DNA of 64,000 nucleotides from positions 16,914,501 through 16,978,500 of the forward strand of contig NC_134119.1 of the NCBI RefSeq assembly GCF_040939455.1, read 5' to 3'. Position 1 is the stretch's first letter. Each line of letters starts with the position of its first letter. Below, one piece after another: positions 35,745-47,795 of the stretch. The notes under the pieces are model-generated. The model saw nothing but the letters and a program-made list of their open reading frames with translations, was not told where the DNA came from and ran no database searches. Made by a program: the position numbers and the translations under genes. Source of the DNA: Microcebus murinus (taxonomy: Eukaryota > Chordata > Mammalia > Primates > Cheirogaleidae).

Positions 35745-36560
35745 CACTAGGTTACAGGGCAAGTAAACAAGGCTTTTTCCCCTTCTTTCTTAAACCATGC
35801 ATTAATTTGTACAAGTAAATGTCATTCTAGATTTTCAATTTTAGTACTAGGTAAAAACAATGACAGTCTAAATCAATGAAAACTTCACATAAATTATCGA
35901 ATTACTAAAAAACAAAACAAAAAAACAACAAAAAAACAGCTGCTATATTTAAGCTGAAGAGTTTTTTTTTTTTCTCTTTTCAGAAAAATAGACTTAAAAA
36001 ATAAAATTTCTAAGAGCTCTAAATGTGGTCAACCACACCCTGAAATTTCCACATAAATCTGTGAAATAGTGATTGTGGGTCTTTCTATTTTCCTAAGAGT
36101 CTTTTTTTAAAATACTATCCCAGATGACTTCTTTTTTCCTCTTCTTCCTCTTTCCTTCAGCTAAGAGTCTAGTCCATAGTTTTGGGGCCCACTCCAGCCA
36201 CAAGCTGGAGGAATTGATACAAATGTAAAAAAAAATTATAACACATTGCAATTGGGGGGTCTCAAAAACCGCAAGACAGAAAATAATAAACTCCCAATGG
36301 TGAAATTTCAGGGCAGTAGTGGGGTAGGAGGGAACATTGATGGGTAGGGTGGCAGAATTCACCTGCTTCAGAAATGCTTCTTGGCCACACTGGCCCGGTA
36401 AAAGAAAAGCATGCCTTTCAACTTTGGTATACCATAAATACACACTTAATAGCAGCCACATCACAATGAAACTAACCTATATGCAGGGCAGTGAGATAGG
36501 CAGATACTGGAACATTAAACATAGAGAAGAAGAGAAGGCCGAAGATGATGGCAATTATAA
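35745..36560. other. Unassigned noncoding sequence
   Basis: No gene or repeat recognised. The 123-codon minus frame (36,093-36,464) and the partly overlapping plus frame from 36,337 have no recognisable domains and overlap each other, which argues against coding. Confidence 0.4.
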
Positions 36561-36569
36561 CTGCTATAC

Positions 36570-36690
36570 AGTATATACAGCAGTTTCTCATTTTACAGAT
36601 GAGAAAACTGAAGCGAAAGGAGGTTTTATGATGTTCAAGTTCACCGAACTGGTTTCAAGCCCCAGCCTTTTTCCATTTTACCATAATTAG
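36570..36690 (+). mobile_element. MIR fragment
   Basis: Contains 'cagtttctcattttacagatgagaaaactgaagcg', the conserved MIR core and 3' side, followed by a degraded 'gttcaccgaactggtttcaagcccc'. Confidence 0.62.
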
Positions 36691-36699
36691 TTTCTCTAA

Positions 36700-39570
36700 A
36701 GATTCATGGGCAGATCCAATAAATGTGGTATTTGAATGCAATTTGTATCTTAAAATTCCATTTTATCCAGGGAGGGTCAAGCTTAGCATTCAAACAAAAA
36801 AGGAACTACTCTTCTGCAAATTCAGACCAAAGGGATTATGAAGCAGTTTATAAACTGTCGCAGGCACTGACTTTGATTTAGAAAGCTTGCTTTTACACAT
36901 CAATATCATTATTTATTTGTTTTAACACCACCCTATCCTTCAGGTGCCTCCTGTAACAACAAAGTAAAAAATAATAATTTCAATTGACCACATTAGAACT
37001 CTGAGGACTTGGCATTTACATCTCTTCCCCTCCAGTCAGAAACCAAATGGGTTAACAATCAAATTAAAGTGGCACTGGTGTAAAACATTCTAAATGAACA
37101 GTCACTCTCATAAACACTGAGACTAAAGGCCATTTCTACCAATTCTCCATTCTAGTGCCAAATACGTGGTAGGCAATTAATTCTGCTTATGGATCGGCTG
37201 CCGAGAGTTCAGTGAACTAACATCTAATACTTTTCTAGTCCCCTAATTTGCAATTTGGAAAATCAGAAGTAACAATTATTCCTTTAGAAATCAAAGGAGG
37301 ATGCTGGCCTGAGAACTCCCTATGTTCTAGCCTTGCTAGCTCTTTTTTTTGAGGGAAGTTTGTGTGACAGACACTACAGCACCACATCTGATGGGTCAGA
37401 GCGCGCTTTCTCTCTCTCTCTATCTCTGGTAACTTTTTTCAACAATGAATACAGCTTACTCTTTAAGTGCACAACTTTATGGGAGACAGGGTTCCTTCAC
37501 ACATTATGGAAAGGTCAAAGCTGTCCTAAAAACGGCCAATGAACCTAATAAATTCTTGACTCTGAGGTCCAATTTATCTGCATTTCATCATCTCATTTAA
37601 AAATAAAATGTCCAAGCCCTCTTTTCCTGGTCTGTTTTTTATTAGATGTCAATAAAAAAGCTTGCTTTTCATTAAAGTTTGACACATCCCATCCCATGCT
37701 GTGTCTTCCACTTGCAAAAGGCATATTTGATTTCTCCCTCCTTTCTTAAAAAAAGAAGTACTTTTTTTGTTGTTTTTTCTTGCTGCCCGTCTTTCTCTAC
37801 ATCTTTAAAGAATAGTTTCCTTTTCCTTCTGTCTTAAAGAAATATGCAAAAAGTACATTTTCTATTATTTCCTTTTAGGACAAAATCACATTCTTTTGAA
37901 AAGGAGGGTTTCAGATACTGAATCTTACACTTCCCTCTTTGTGAAGTCTTATAATTAAAAAAAATCACTTTTAGGTGAACAACTCACAGTATAAAAGCTT
38001 ATATTAATATATACACAAGTGATATGAAAAAATGTATTCCACTGATGATATATGGTGATAGAAAGATCTAGAAAATACTATGAAATTCAGCTGATAAAGA
38101 TTATAAAAGTTAGCAAGAAAACTGTTTAGTCATTACTAATGAGTTATGTGGGTTGCTTGACAGGAGACAGTACTGGGACTAGTTACTTAAATATTAATAA
38201 GTTATTTCCTGCATAAGGTCAACTTAGGAAGAAAACAAGTTCAGCAACATAGCCACAGTCCAAAATCTCAACTTCCAATAGACTGAAAATATAATATTTA
38301 AGACCTCTTTCTGAGCATAGATGTTAACACTTCAAATACATCAGAACACAATTTTAATAACAGATCTAAGATATATTTCCTTTGAACTACTGGATGGCAA
38401 CATTATACCCAAATCCTTTATACTTGACCATGAACTCCTCCCACTCATGTAATCAAACAATATCAGCCTGATGTGAGACATGCTCAGCAAGTGGTGAGAA
38501 CCAGGAAGCTGAATTTCCATTTTCCTTTGTCTGTATTTTACAAAATCATGTAAATGCCATGCACCATTAGAGAGAATTGGGGCTGTAATCTGATAGCTTG
38601 ATGACAGAGCAAAATTAATTTGAAACAAAGAAAAATAGTAATTTGTGAAAATCATGCCTACTGGTAAGTTATAGTCACAGGGGAGGGTGGGATAGTATGG
38701 GAGAGGCCTCTGGGATCAGGAATGCATATCCAAGCAAACCTTATTTCTCCACAACAGCTATTTTAAGTTATGAGTAATAGGTCTGGAACAAAGAACAGAG
38801 AAGCTGTCCTGAAAAGGAAGGAGTATACTTTATCCTCTGTCATGGAAAAAACACAGGAGTAGAGTTGGAGGAAGATAAGAGACACTGAGTGGTGGAGACA
38901 GAGAAGCAGGGAAACTCATGTCAAATGGCTTCCTTCCCTTCAGGAAAGCCAAAGAGGTTATCTTTTAATTACAAAGGTTTGTCATGATTTCATGAATTTG
39001 AAAAATACAGAAATGGTTTGAAACAACTGTAATGGAGAAATGGGTTGCTGGGTTACTTCATTCACATTATATGGGTTTGTCTTGCTCAGTCTCTGGGACC
39101 AGTGATGCCCTCAGAGTCCTATAGCAGTGTCTCCAAAGCTTAATTAGGAATGATAAGTGTGTGTCACGTGTGCTGTCACTCCTCTTGTACCTCATGACTA
39201 TGACAGACATTATTAATCAAGTATAATGTCCTTTCCCTTTGGGCTGATACAAAGCCTCCGAATCCTTCTCAACACAGTGCTTTAAGCAGCTATTAGTGCC
39301 ATTAGTAATTAATGAAAGTAGGTACTTGAGATGAATTCTAGTTACCATGTTTGAACAAAATGCAAGTCTTGCTGCAGACTTGATTTACGTCTAACCAGGT
39401 TCCTGCTTTTGCACCTATGGCCAGTTACCTACTTGATAGTCCTATAAAAACTTGAGTTTTTGCTCCCAGACTTCAAAATGTTTTTGTATAGGGACTTGAT
39501 ACCTGCTCCCAGACTTCCTAAACAGCAACCATGCATCCAGAGCTGGCCCATTCCTAAGCACCACAGAACA
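36700..39570. other. Repeat-poor interval, no recognised element
   Basis: About 2.9 kb in which I recognise no interspersed repeat except short homopolymers. Repeat-poor tracts in a repeat-dense region can hold conserved regulatory elements. No promoter, exon or RNA gene can be firmly assigned. Confidence 0.35.
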
Positions 39571-39577
39571 CTACAGT

Positions 39578-39645
39578 TAAGTCAAGGCTCTCATATTCTA
39601 ATCAACAATTCTAAGTCAAGGCTCCACTCTTCTAATCAACATTCT
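39578..39645. repeat. 34-bp tandem repeat, two copies
   Basis: The unit beginning 'taagtcaaggctc' and ending 'tctaatcaaca.ttc' occurs at 39,578-39,611 and 39,612-39,645 with several differences. A nearby duplication of 'gctcccagacttc' (about 39,463 and 39,509) suggests local slippage. Confidence 0.8.
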
Positions 39646-39649
39646 CAAG

Positions 39650-40735
39650 ACTTATTCCACAACTGACTGGCAATGATCCAAAGAGAAATCTGATGATGGC
39701 TGGTAGTCAGTGGGCTGCACTGGTTCTCTACATATTAAGCTTAATACTGGAAGCAGATACACTTGAAGTATCTCATCCCTCTAATTCGAAATTAGCAGTT
39801 CCCAGGTGATTTGGCATAAAAACTCAGATCCCATACTCTAACAAGTCATTAATCAACCAATCAAGAAGCCTTTAAATGACTTTCCTATCTGAGGACTGTA
39901 GGCTGAAAGAGCAGGTCTTCCTGACCTCAAGTCTTCCACTGAAACATTCTTCCCAAAACAGGTCCTGCAACTGCTCAGAGGTCCAGGAAACATCTCTAGG
40001 AATGTCAGAGGCCAACTCTGACAATTTCAGGCATTCCCTTCAATGGAGACTCTTAAGTCCAGAGGCAGTCCAGGGAATAAGCTTGAAACTAGCATTTTAT
40101 TCCCCAGAAGTTTCTGTGTGCCAAGCAGGTATCTCCCTCTAGACCAATGAACCTAACAAAGCAGAATAATATCTAATGTGGTCTTGCCCATGTCTCAGGT
40201 CTTGCAGGGCTTGCTGGTACATTGGTGGGACCAGATCCCTGTCCCATAGAGGGGTCATTTTTACTTTGATGAAAAATTCCAGAATACCTATATTTGTGTC
40301 CTGCCAAGTCCCACATCTTGGATTTAGTTGTTTCTTTCTGGGATCCTGATCTAGCCATTTCCTTAGATTGTTTATGAGGTCCCACAATAGAAGAGATTTG
40401 TGAAAGAATCATCTCCCTTGGACCGGTGGAGTAAAATGTGGTCCCTAATGAGCAGCCAGTGTCTGCAGACAATGCCTATCTGAAATCCCCAGGTTAAGCC
40501 ATTCCAGTGGCCTAGAATGACAGAAGCAGCCAATGTGGCTCAAATCCTAGGAGCCTCTGCCCTAATGAGACCCTTGCTTTTCAGCCTGGCCCCAAATTTT
40601 CAAGAATTAGATTTTTCGGAAGTCAAAACACTAAGAGGCAGTATGTTTCTGACTGCCAAAAGAGCAGCTGAGGTGGCTGCATAGACAACCCCAGAGATGG
40701 TTGAGAAGGGGCAATAAGTACAAACATAGTAGAAA
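39650..40735. other. Unassigned noncoding sequence
   Basis: No repeat or gene recognised. Overlapping frames of 82-99 codons on the minus strand at 40,139-40,472 are in different frames and have no known domain. Confidence 0.4.
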
Positions 40736-40739
40736 AAAT

Positions 40740-41000
40740 ATTGTATTTGTCCTTATATGCACTTGAGTTAAAATCACAACTCTACAGGCATGGACTAACT
40801 CTGTGACCTCCATCAAGTTGCTTTGTTTCTCAGAGTTTCAGTTAAACAAGGGTAAAGTGGAAGTAATAATACAAATATAATAAGGTTGCTGGGAAGCTTA
40901 GAGATGATATATGTTAAGTGCTGGTCAAAAGCAGTGTCTTGCCAAAGTGTAAAATTAACATATAAACATGTTTGAAGCACAATTCTTGTTATATAGTAGG
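40740..41000 (-). mobile_element. MIR SINE, antisense
   Basis: Reverse MIR order: 'gagttaaaatcacaactctac', 'aactctgtgacctccatcaagttgc', 'cagagtttcagttaaacaagggtaaagtgg', 'ggttgctgggaagcttagagatgatatatg', then 'tagtaggcactcaaataaatg'. Confidence 0.68.
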
Positions 41001-41044
41001 CACTCAAATAAATGTAAAGAAAAAAATGAATAAATGAATGAGCC

Positions 41045-43000
41045 AGTCATGTTTATTTCCATGAGTATGAGAATATTTTTCAAAAGGAGCCTAATTCACC
41101 AGGCAATCAGTTTGCACAAGTGTCTGCATTACTTTTTATTCATGGTTAGCTTGATATTTCAATTGAAACAAGTAGTGACCTAAAATCATATTATAACTAT
41201 TTCTGAAAATCCATCAAATCCACTTAAACTGTGATTTTTGACCTGCAAGTTGCATTTGAACATTTACAGGAAATTCAGTAATAAAACCTTGCCTTTGAAG
41301 TAGAGAAGAAGTTCTTCAGAAAGATGATGTTCTGCAATAGCTAAAATAACACCCTTATTTTACAGATGAATTTCTTCCACTAAATGATAATATATCTTTT
41401 CTATGCTGAACTTTAATTAGAGTTAAAAATTTCAAGCTTAGATATATAAAGATTATTTTTGAAAAGTCAATTCCCTTTTTAGGCACAGTTGAGTTCTTGT
41501 TCTACAAAGAAAAAATATATCTTTCTGGAACTAAAGTGAACATTTTGGCCTTGGCTAAATGTGTGGCTGGGGGCAGAGAAAAGTCAAATCCTTAAAGCAT
41601 AATTTTGATGGTTTTACTCACTGCTGAGTGGATATCTCAGTGAAATATGTCCATATTTTCTAAAAATAACTATTTACCCTTCATTTCAGAGTATCTCAGA
41701 ATGGAGGAAAGAATACTTCCCCACCTGGATAATTCCATCTACTCATATACATGAAAGGGCAATACTAAATATACAATCTGTTTTGTAATTCTATGAACCT
41801 GTTTTATAGGCTCCTAACATGAAGGCATGGTCCCTTGGCATGACTATAATTTGAGTCAAATGGTGCTGAGTTCAAATCCCCATTCTGTTACATAGTGAAA
41901 GTTCTACATTGGGCTAGGTACTTAGTATTACAAAGTCTTGGTCTTCCGAAATTTCCCATAGGTACTAGTTATTCTTTGTCCTGTCTGCCCCCTACCCTCC
42001 CCACCCCACCATGGATGATGCTCTGTAATTCTCAGCCCTGCTCTATGCCCAGGGAGGATGATTCTACAGACTGCAGTACACAGGTTTGTGAGCTAGGGGG
42101 CACCAACAAGAGATCAGAGGATGAGTCTGTGTTTCCATTGGCTCTCCTGGGGACAGTTACAATTGTTGTAGTGTGAGTACCTTTGCCACCCCACTTCCCA
42201 GACCACAGACTCACTAGAAAGATGAAAGGAGATGTTTATAGGTAAAGCATTTAGCAATGGCCTGTCACTAACAACAAGTGATAGATGCCACCCACATTTG
42301 AAGCCAAAATAAGCAAATGGTATTTGAGGAGCATCCATAGCTAGTTAAGGAACTGAATGCAATAATGCACCACACTAAGGTGAAGACAGCAGTTTAATCA
42401 AGCGTGAGGAAATGAAAATATTTGGCTCACAGCCATTCTCCACGCCCCTCAAGGATTTTGTGCATTGCTGGCTAAGCTTAGCCTGAACCCTCCTCTGACA
42501 AAATCCAAGGAAACAGATTCTCTCCTGAAAAGTAGCCGGGGTGAGATAAAATCAACACTCCCAAAGTAGCTGCAGTCAGCATGGTGGGGAGAACAGGGAA
42601 TGTGATATCTGCTCTGTGCCAAAGGAAAGCTGGATGGGGGCAGCTGATGACAGTCCTGCAATGCCCTAGGGCGAGTTGCTCTGGGACAGGAGAATGAGCT
42701 GTTCCTTGAAGGCTCAGGATGTGCAAAGCAAGACAGAAAGTTTCTGTGAGTTGTTGGATGCTATATTTATGGACTCTGGACTCTCCAACCGTTTGACAGA
42801 GATGTAAGCAAATGCAGTAAAGCACTTCCTATTTTGTTGCACCTTGATAAATAAACACTGGGCTAGTACTGAGCCATTGGGATTGTGGCTTTAGAAACAT
42901 TGCCCATGGATGAAAGATTTAATCCTTCATCTGATTTGTCACTCTGGTCCATGACCAAACTGCAGTCCTCACCTGCCCAAGAGGAATAGTCTAGTGTCTG
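41045..43000. other. Unassigned noncoding sequence
   Basis: About 2 kb without a recognised repeat or gene. Several overlapping frames of 60-115 codons at 41,895-42,825 lie on both strands, a pattern expected from stop-poor moderate-GC DNA rather than a gene. Confidence 0.4.
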
Positions 43001-43014
43001 AATGTCCAGGTCAG

Positions 43015-43197
43015 TGCTTGTCTGTGGTCCCAGTGCCAGCAGCATCGGCATTACCTGGGCACTTGTTAAAAATGCAAATTCTTGGGCCCCAACCTAGACT
43101 TTCTGAATTAGAACCCTGATGAGATGAGGCCTGGCCATCTGTGTTTTAACAAGCTCTCTAGGTGAGTCTGATGCACTCTCAAGTTTGAGCAGTACTG
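43015..43197 (-). mobile_element. MER5-type hAT MITE
   Basis: Reverse MER5A: 'ctgtggtcccagtgccagcagcatcggcattacctggg', 'cttgttaaaaatgcaaattcttgggcccc', 'ctgtgttttaacaagctctctaggtgagtctgatgc'. Well preserved for the family. Confidence 0.87.
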
Positions 43198-43229
43198 TCA
43201 ACACAAATGCCTTAGCATCCATATTATCA

Positions 43230-43450
43230 CTATTAGTTACCATGTGTTAATCAGTCACTTATTATGAATCAATCATCGTGATAAATCCTTCACTTGCATT
43301 ATCACATTTAATCTTTAAAAATACCCTGGTGAGGCAGGTACTGTGCGTGTCCCCAGTTTGCAGAGCATATCTAAGGGTACATGGCCAATGCCAAAGCTAG
43401 AAATGGAATCCACAGTGGCCTTCCCAATGTTCTGTGTCACTTCACTTTGC
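43230..43450 (+). mobile_element. MIR SINE
   Basis: Forward MIR order: 'accatgtgttaatcagtcac', 'cacttgcattatcacatttaatc', 'gtgaggcaggtactgtgcgtgtccccagtttgcag', 'gtacatggccaatgccaaagctagaaatgg'. Confidence 0.68.
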
Positions 43451-43454
43451 TGTT

Positions 43455-45190
43455 CTGCCTCTATAACAAAGCAAGAGACATCACTGTAGAACAAAACGCA
43501 CTGTTTAAAAAGGTACATTTGTTGAATGTCTTCTCTGTAAGACCACTGTGACTATCCCCAGCTTGCTCAGTGAATCCAGGAGCTGCCCTACCAGGGGATT
43601 CCTCCAGTTGTGAGCCCTGCCCTACTCTCAGAGAAGCACAAAGGGGTATGTAGGAGATAAGAAATGGGCTGAGCCAAGGATCTGGCAGCCAGATAACTGG
43701 CCATCTGGAAGGGATCAAACTTATACAGTTTTTGAGTTGCCCAAATAAACGTCTTCTTTGTCGCCACCAAAATATGTAAGTGTATATCTACACATACACA
43801 CTCATCACATATACATAACAAAATGCACATTGTCCATACTTTTATCAGTAATTGTGGGAGAATATAAATTTGGACCTACTCCTTCTCTTCACAAAAAATA
43901 AATCAGACTGAATGAAAGAAAATTAAAAAAAAAAAAAAAACTTTACAAAGGAGAATCTAGGAATTCCTATGCAGAGTATTCTACTGCCTGCCACTATGAA
44001 GCATCTGCATTCTTTTCTCTAAACTGTTAAACTGAGGTCTATTTTTACCTGGAAGGAAAAAAAATATCAACAGATACTGACCTTACCATGATCAATAGCT
44101 TATAATTATTACCATACTTTTATTTTGGTATATAAAGATACCTCAACATAAAGTAAAAATCCTCCTTCAAAAATTATATGTTATCCTACTTGTGTAACAC
44201 CAAGCAGAGAAAAAGCAAAACTTAAAAAATAGATATATATATATAAAATACATATTTTAAGTAATACTAATTATGGATTTATTTTTATTCACAATTCATT
44301 TATCTGAGAATGACACTGGCATTTAAATAGAGTTCCTTGAATAATATGTAGAAAACATTTTAAGTGCAACTTTTTCTGAAATATATCTTTTTATTAAAAT
44401 ATGCTTATATGCATTGATATTTAGATACAGATATACGAAAGAAAAAGAGTGATCAACAAAAATATTGTAAATAAATATACACTTAGAATTTGCTTATTTA
44501 GAAAAAATTAATTTACATTTATTCCAGAACATTCACTAAATTTATATTTTATGAAATTCTTAATCAAACACAGATAAAATATATCAATAATAATTAGAGC
44601 ATCAATAATAATTAGAGCAACAATAACAAGAGAAAGTGGCATAAAAATCTATTTGAGTTATTTAAAAATATCCAAACAGTGAGCTATGAGTTTACTTTCT
44701 CACTTTACAAAAGGACCATTCCATGCCCATACTTTGTTATGATAAGGCAGTCATGTGCTTGCTTTTGTTCTCCTCTGTTTATTCCCCCAAGCTCTTTGAA
44801 AGCATTGAGTTCTTACACATCTCCATATACCCAGGAGTTCCTAGGAAACAGCTTTGCAATCGGTAAGCCTTTAATAAATATTCATTGCCTTAAATCCTAT
44901 TTCTTAGACTAAGGTGATATTACTTAGAGAGGAAGGGACAAATATAAAGGGAGCAAAGCCCAGGAAAATGACATAATGAGTGAGGTGGGCTGGGTGGTGA
45001 AGGGTACAAACACATTCTTTCTAAAGGGGGCAGCCACCCTTCATCTCCATACAATTGTCTACAGGCAAGAAGGTTGGTCCACTGTTTCTGACCTAAGGAT
45101 TTTTCAAAGGAAAAATGGCAATTAGGACTTCAAAGAGAAATATCTCCCAATTTTTAAATGCTGACTATTAATACAAAATTTCTCTTTAAA
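43455..45190. other. Unassigned AT-rich sequence
   Basis: No gene recognised. Includes an A-run near 43,926-43,940 and a perfect 18-bp tandem repeat listed separately. The 77-codon frame at 44,679 has no recognisable domain. Confidence 0.4.
44583..44618. repeat. Perfect 18-bp tandem repeat
   Basis: The unit 'atcaataataattagagc' is repeated exactly at 44,583-44,600 and 44,601-44,618. Exact identity suggests a recent slippage event. Confidence 0.93.
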
Positions 45191-45194
45191 ACAT

Positions 45195-45900
45195 GAGTTA
45201 GCAGTCTGGATTTGGGGAGGAAAACTAAGCCAATTGAAGATACACTGGGAACAAGTTTAATACAGGAATTAGGGTTTACACAAATGATAGGTGAACTGGA
45301 GTGGACAAAAGGCAGGAAAGCCACTGCAGAAGGTTTGGGAAAGGCAGCCAGAAGCATAAGAAGGCAGACCCAGAAACCTCAACCTGACGCAATGTCAGAG
45401 CTGTGGTTCTTAATGGCTTATGGGGAAGCTGCCCTGGAAAAACCCTGGGAACATCCCACCAGTGGTCACAGTCCACAGCAGAGAAGTGAGTGGTTCTCAA
45501 GCCACCAGAAACCCTACATCTGCCCACACCTCTGGCTGCAACAAACTTTGCTCCTTTTCTGCTCCCAGTTCCTGCACCAGTTCCTCTCACACAATCTGGA
45601 ATCAGAACCACAAAGGAAAGAGAACTCTGGGGTGTGTAGTCCTTGGTTTCTCCTCTGCATTGCATCCCAAAGAGGAGGGAGCAATGCCAAGTTGACAACA
45701 GCAAGTCCAGCACCGGCAGCATAAGCCAACAAAAGATATAACTGGGGCTAATTCCACCCTCAAGGCACCAGTACACAATTTCTGATGACTGCAGAAACCA
45801 TTTTAACAATCTCATCTTCTTTTGTGATAAAAAGAGAACACAATACATTGAAGATACTGTCTCAGGTAACATATAACACCTTTGATAAGAGTTCAATGAA
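45195..45900. other. Overlapping long frames on both strands, unidentified
   Basis: Holds the longest open frame of the window (206 codons, minus strand, 45,276-45,896) and an opposing 170-codon plus frame (45,212-45,724). Neither shows a recognisable domain, signal peptide pattern or splice context. The sequence may be an old repeat I cannot name. The opposing overlap and lack of motifs make a protein-coding role unlikely. Confidence 0.35.
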
Positions 45901-45924
45901 CACTTTACTGGGTTGCATCCCTAA

Positions 45925-46035
45925 TTTTCCATTCTTTCCCTTTCCCTGTCCTCCCTACTCATGCTCTCCCCTTCCTTCTTTTTCCTCCTCCTCTTCCATT
46001 TTTCTTTCTTCTCTTCCCCCCTCCTTCTTCATATT
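45925..46035. repeat. Polypyrimidine tract
   Basis: The plus strand is almost entirely C and T, so the minus strand is polypurine. The frames across it are low complexity (runs of S, P, F or G, K, R). Confidence 0.85.
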
Positions 46036-46084
46036 TTAATAACATAAAAATACCTTCTGAGGGGTTAGGGATGAGGACAGCATG

Positions 46085-46275
46085 TGACAATAAAGGTATA
46101 GCACATGGTTGTTTCTTGGGATGATAAAACCATTCCATATTTTGATTGTGATAATGATTACGTAAATCTATATAACTGCTAAAATTCATGGAATTGTGCA
46201 CCAAAAGGTCACACCTTACCATGATAGTAAAATTACTAAATGATAATAACATTAAAACAACAATAAAGAACATAT
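46085..46275 (+). mobile_element. L1M 3' UTR fragment
   Basis: 'gggatgataaaaccattccatattttgattgtgataatgattacg', 'aaattcatggaattgtgcacc' and 'aacaacaataaagaacatatc' follow the order of an old L1M 3' end. Only the terminal portion is present. Confidence 0.62.
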
Positions 46276-46279
46276 CCTC

Positions 46280-47080
46280 TTGTATCAAAAGTAGGCATCG
46301 TCAAAGCAACTTAAATTAATAAGGTACACAAACTCTGAGATACACAACTTCTGACTGAACAATACTGCCAAGGGCCTTATAGAAATTCAGCAACATGCAG
46401 AAGAGTACATTCAGTGTAGGTGCCTTTAAATAAGTCAAGGAACATAATCCACTATTAATATTTAGATATTAGTCCTCCGTAAAGTTTACATAATCCTTTC
46501 CAAAACTGTACTGTGTACTTGTTTATTATATAAGACAGTGCTTGTATAGAATTACTTTGTTTAGAAGCAATCAGTCCAATGCTCTTAACTCTAGTCATTA
46601 TTGTAAAAAGTGGAAATTGAAATTACAGTAGAAATAAAATCCATTTGACAAAGGATAGCTCTGTGATTGGGAAGCAATATGATATCAGCCATTATTATGA
46701 GACAATTAAATAGATTGAATAAACCCTCGAGGAAAAATAGCCTGTAAAAAAAACACATATGTTTTCTACCTGCAATATTGACTTGTAGAAAAATTCAACA
46801 GATAAAAAAGGGAAAAAAAATCTGTACTATAAAACCTGAGTAAAAGTGTATATTGCTCAACTTGCTTAAATGCAGACATTTAATATATCCGAAGTCTCTT
46901 TTAATGATTCATATTCTCACTTGTGATAATACTGTCTCATCAGTTGCCTGCCACCCTCTCTCTCTACACTTCACAAATATCTAGTCAAAATTCAACAATT
47001 GGTTGATGTAGACAAAATCTTTCAATTCAAGTCTGCCGTAGACTCACACTTGAGCACTTTTCAACTGTCACTTCAGAATG
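46280..47080. other. Unassigned AT-rich sequence
   Basis: No gene or repeat recognised. Confidence 0.4.
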
Positions 47081-47130
47081 TCAGTGATTAGCATGCAAAA
47101 GGTTTATTTAATTTCTTTATTTCTTTTCAG

Positions 47131-47197
47131 GGAAAAGAGGTTAGAAACAGCTGTCATTCAGGTGATGAATATAAGCTGCCAGCCTTTGAAACAGCAG
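47131..47197 (+). other. Candidate exon, possibly coding
   Basis: The interval follows 'aatttctttatttcttttcag' (strong polypyrimidine tract and AG) and precedes the donor 'gtaaag'. Its 67 bases are open in two of three forward frames. In one, read from the second base, it gives 'EKRLETAVIQVMN' and ends on a codon boundary. No repeat is recognised across it. I cannot match the peptide to a protein. It may be an alternative exon, a lncRNA exon, or chance. Confidence 0.35.
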
Positions 47198-47204
47198 GTA
47201 AAGT

Positions 47205-47690
47205 AGTTGAGGTTGGAATTAATTAGCATTTAGAAAACCCCCACACTGGATTGTACCCTGGCAAGGAAATGGCTGTCCTTCCTTGCAAATTATTTCATCT
47301 ATTAAAGTATTCAGGATAGAAAGCACTGTGGAAGGATAAAGCCAGAAATTTGAACATTCAAAAACAAACACATAAAATAGTTTTCTGCTCTTTCTAAAAT
47401 TCTAGGCTCATATGCATAAATCTAAAATGAGCCATTCAGTCAAAAGTCATGCCTGAGCATATGATAAACCTTTTTTTAAAAAATTACATTCAGGGGCTCA
47501 TGATAATTTCCAGCTCACATGTTACATTCAACATTAACATTCACAAAACTGTCACCAGTGCTGACCCACATGATGGCTCTGCAGCCATTTGATCTGTTAC
47601 AGATCATGAAAGGAAGAGTATTTTCTAAAAGAAATCTCTCCCTGACCACAAGTTCTGTTTCGTTTGGGTTTCATCAAGGTCACATACCTC
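47205..47690. other. Unassigned sequence
   Basis: No repeat family recognised. It lies directly downstream of the candidate exon. Confidence 0.35.
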
Positions 47691-47702
47691 AGAGCACACT
47701 CA

Positions 47703-47795
47703 AACATCTAACCAAGAAGAAAAGACAAGAGGAGGAGAAGAGGAAAAGGAAGAGGAAAAAGAAGAGGAAGAGCAGGAGGAGGGAAGGATGGGGAG
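47703..47795. repeat. Polypurine GGAAGA tract
   Basis: Nearly uninterrupted purines on the plus strand. The overlapping 125-codon plus frame (47,519-47,896) is lysine/arginine/glutamate-rich only because of this tract. Confidence 0.88.

Noticed and set aside
39750..39845. Possible hAT MITE ('agcagttcccaggtgatttgg')
   Set aside because: Only a short segment resembles MER5 wording. Termini and the rest of the order are absent.
45276..45896. 206-codon minus frame as a protein-coding gene
   Set aside because: It shows no domain or motif, is opposed by a 170-codon frame on the other strand, and has no splice or promoter context. Kept only as a finding.
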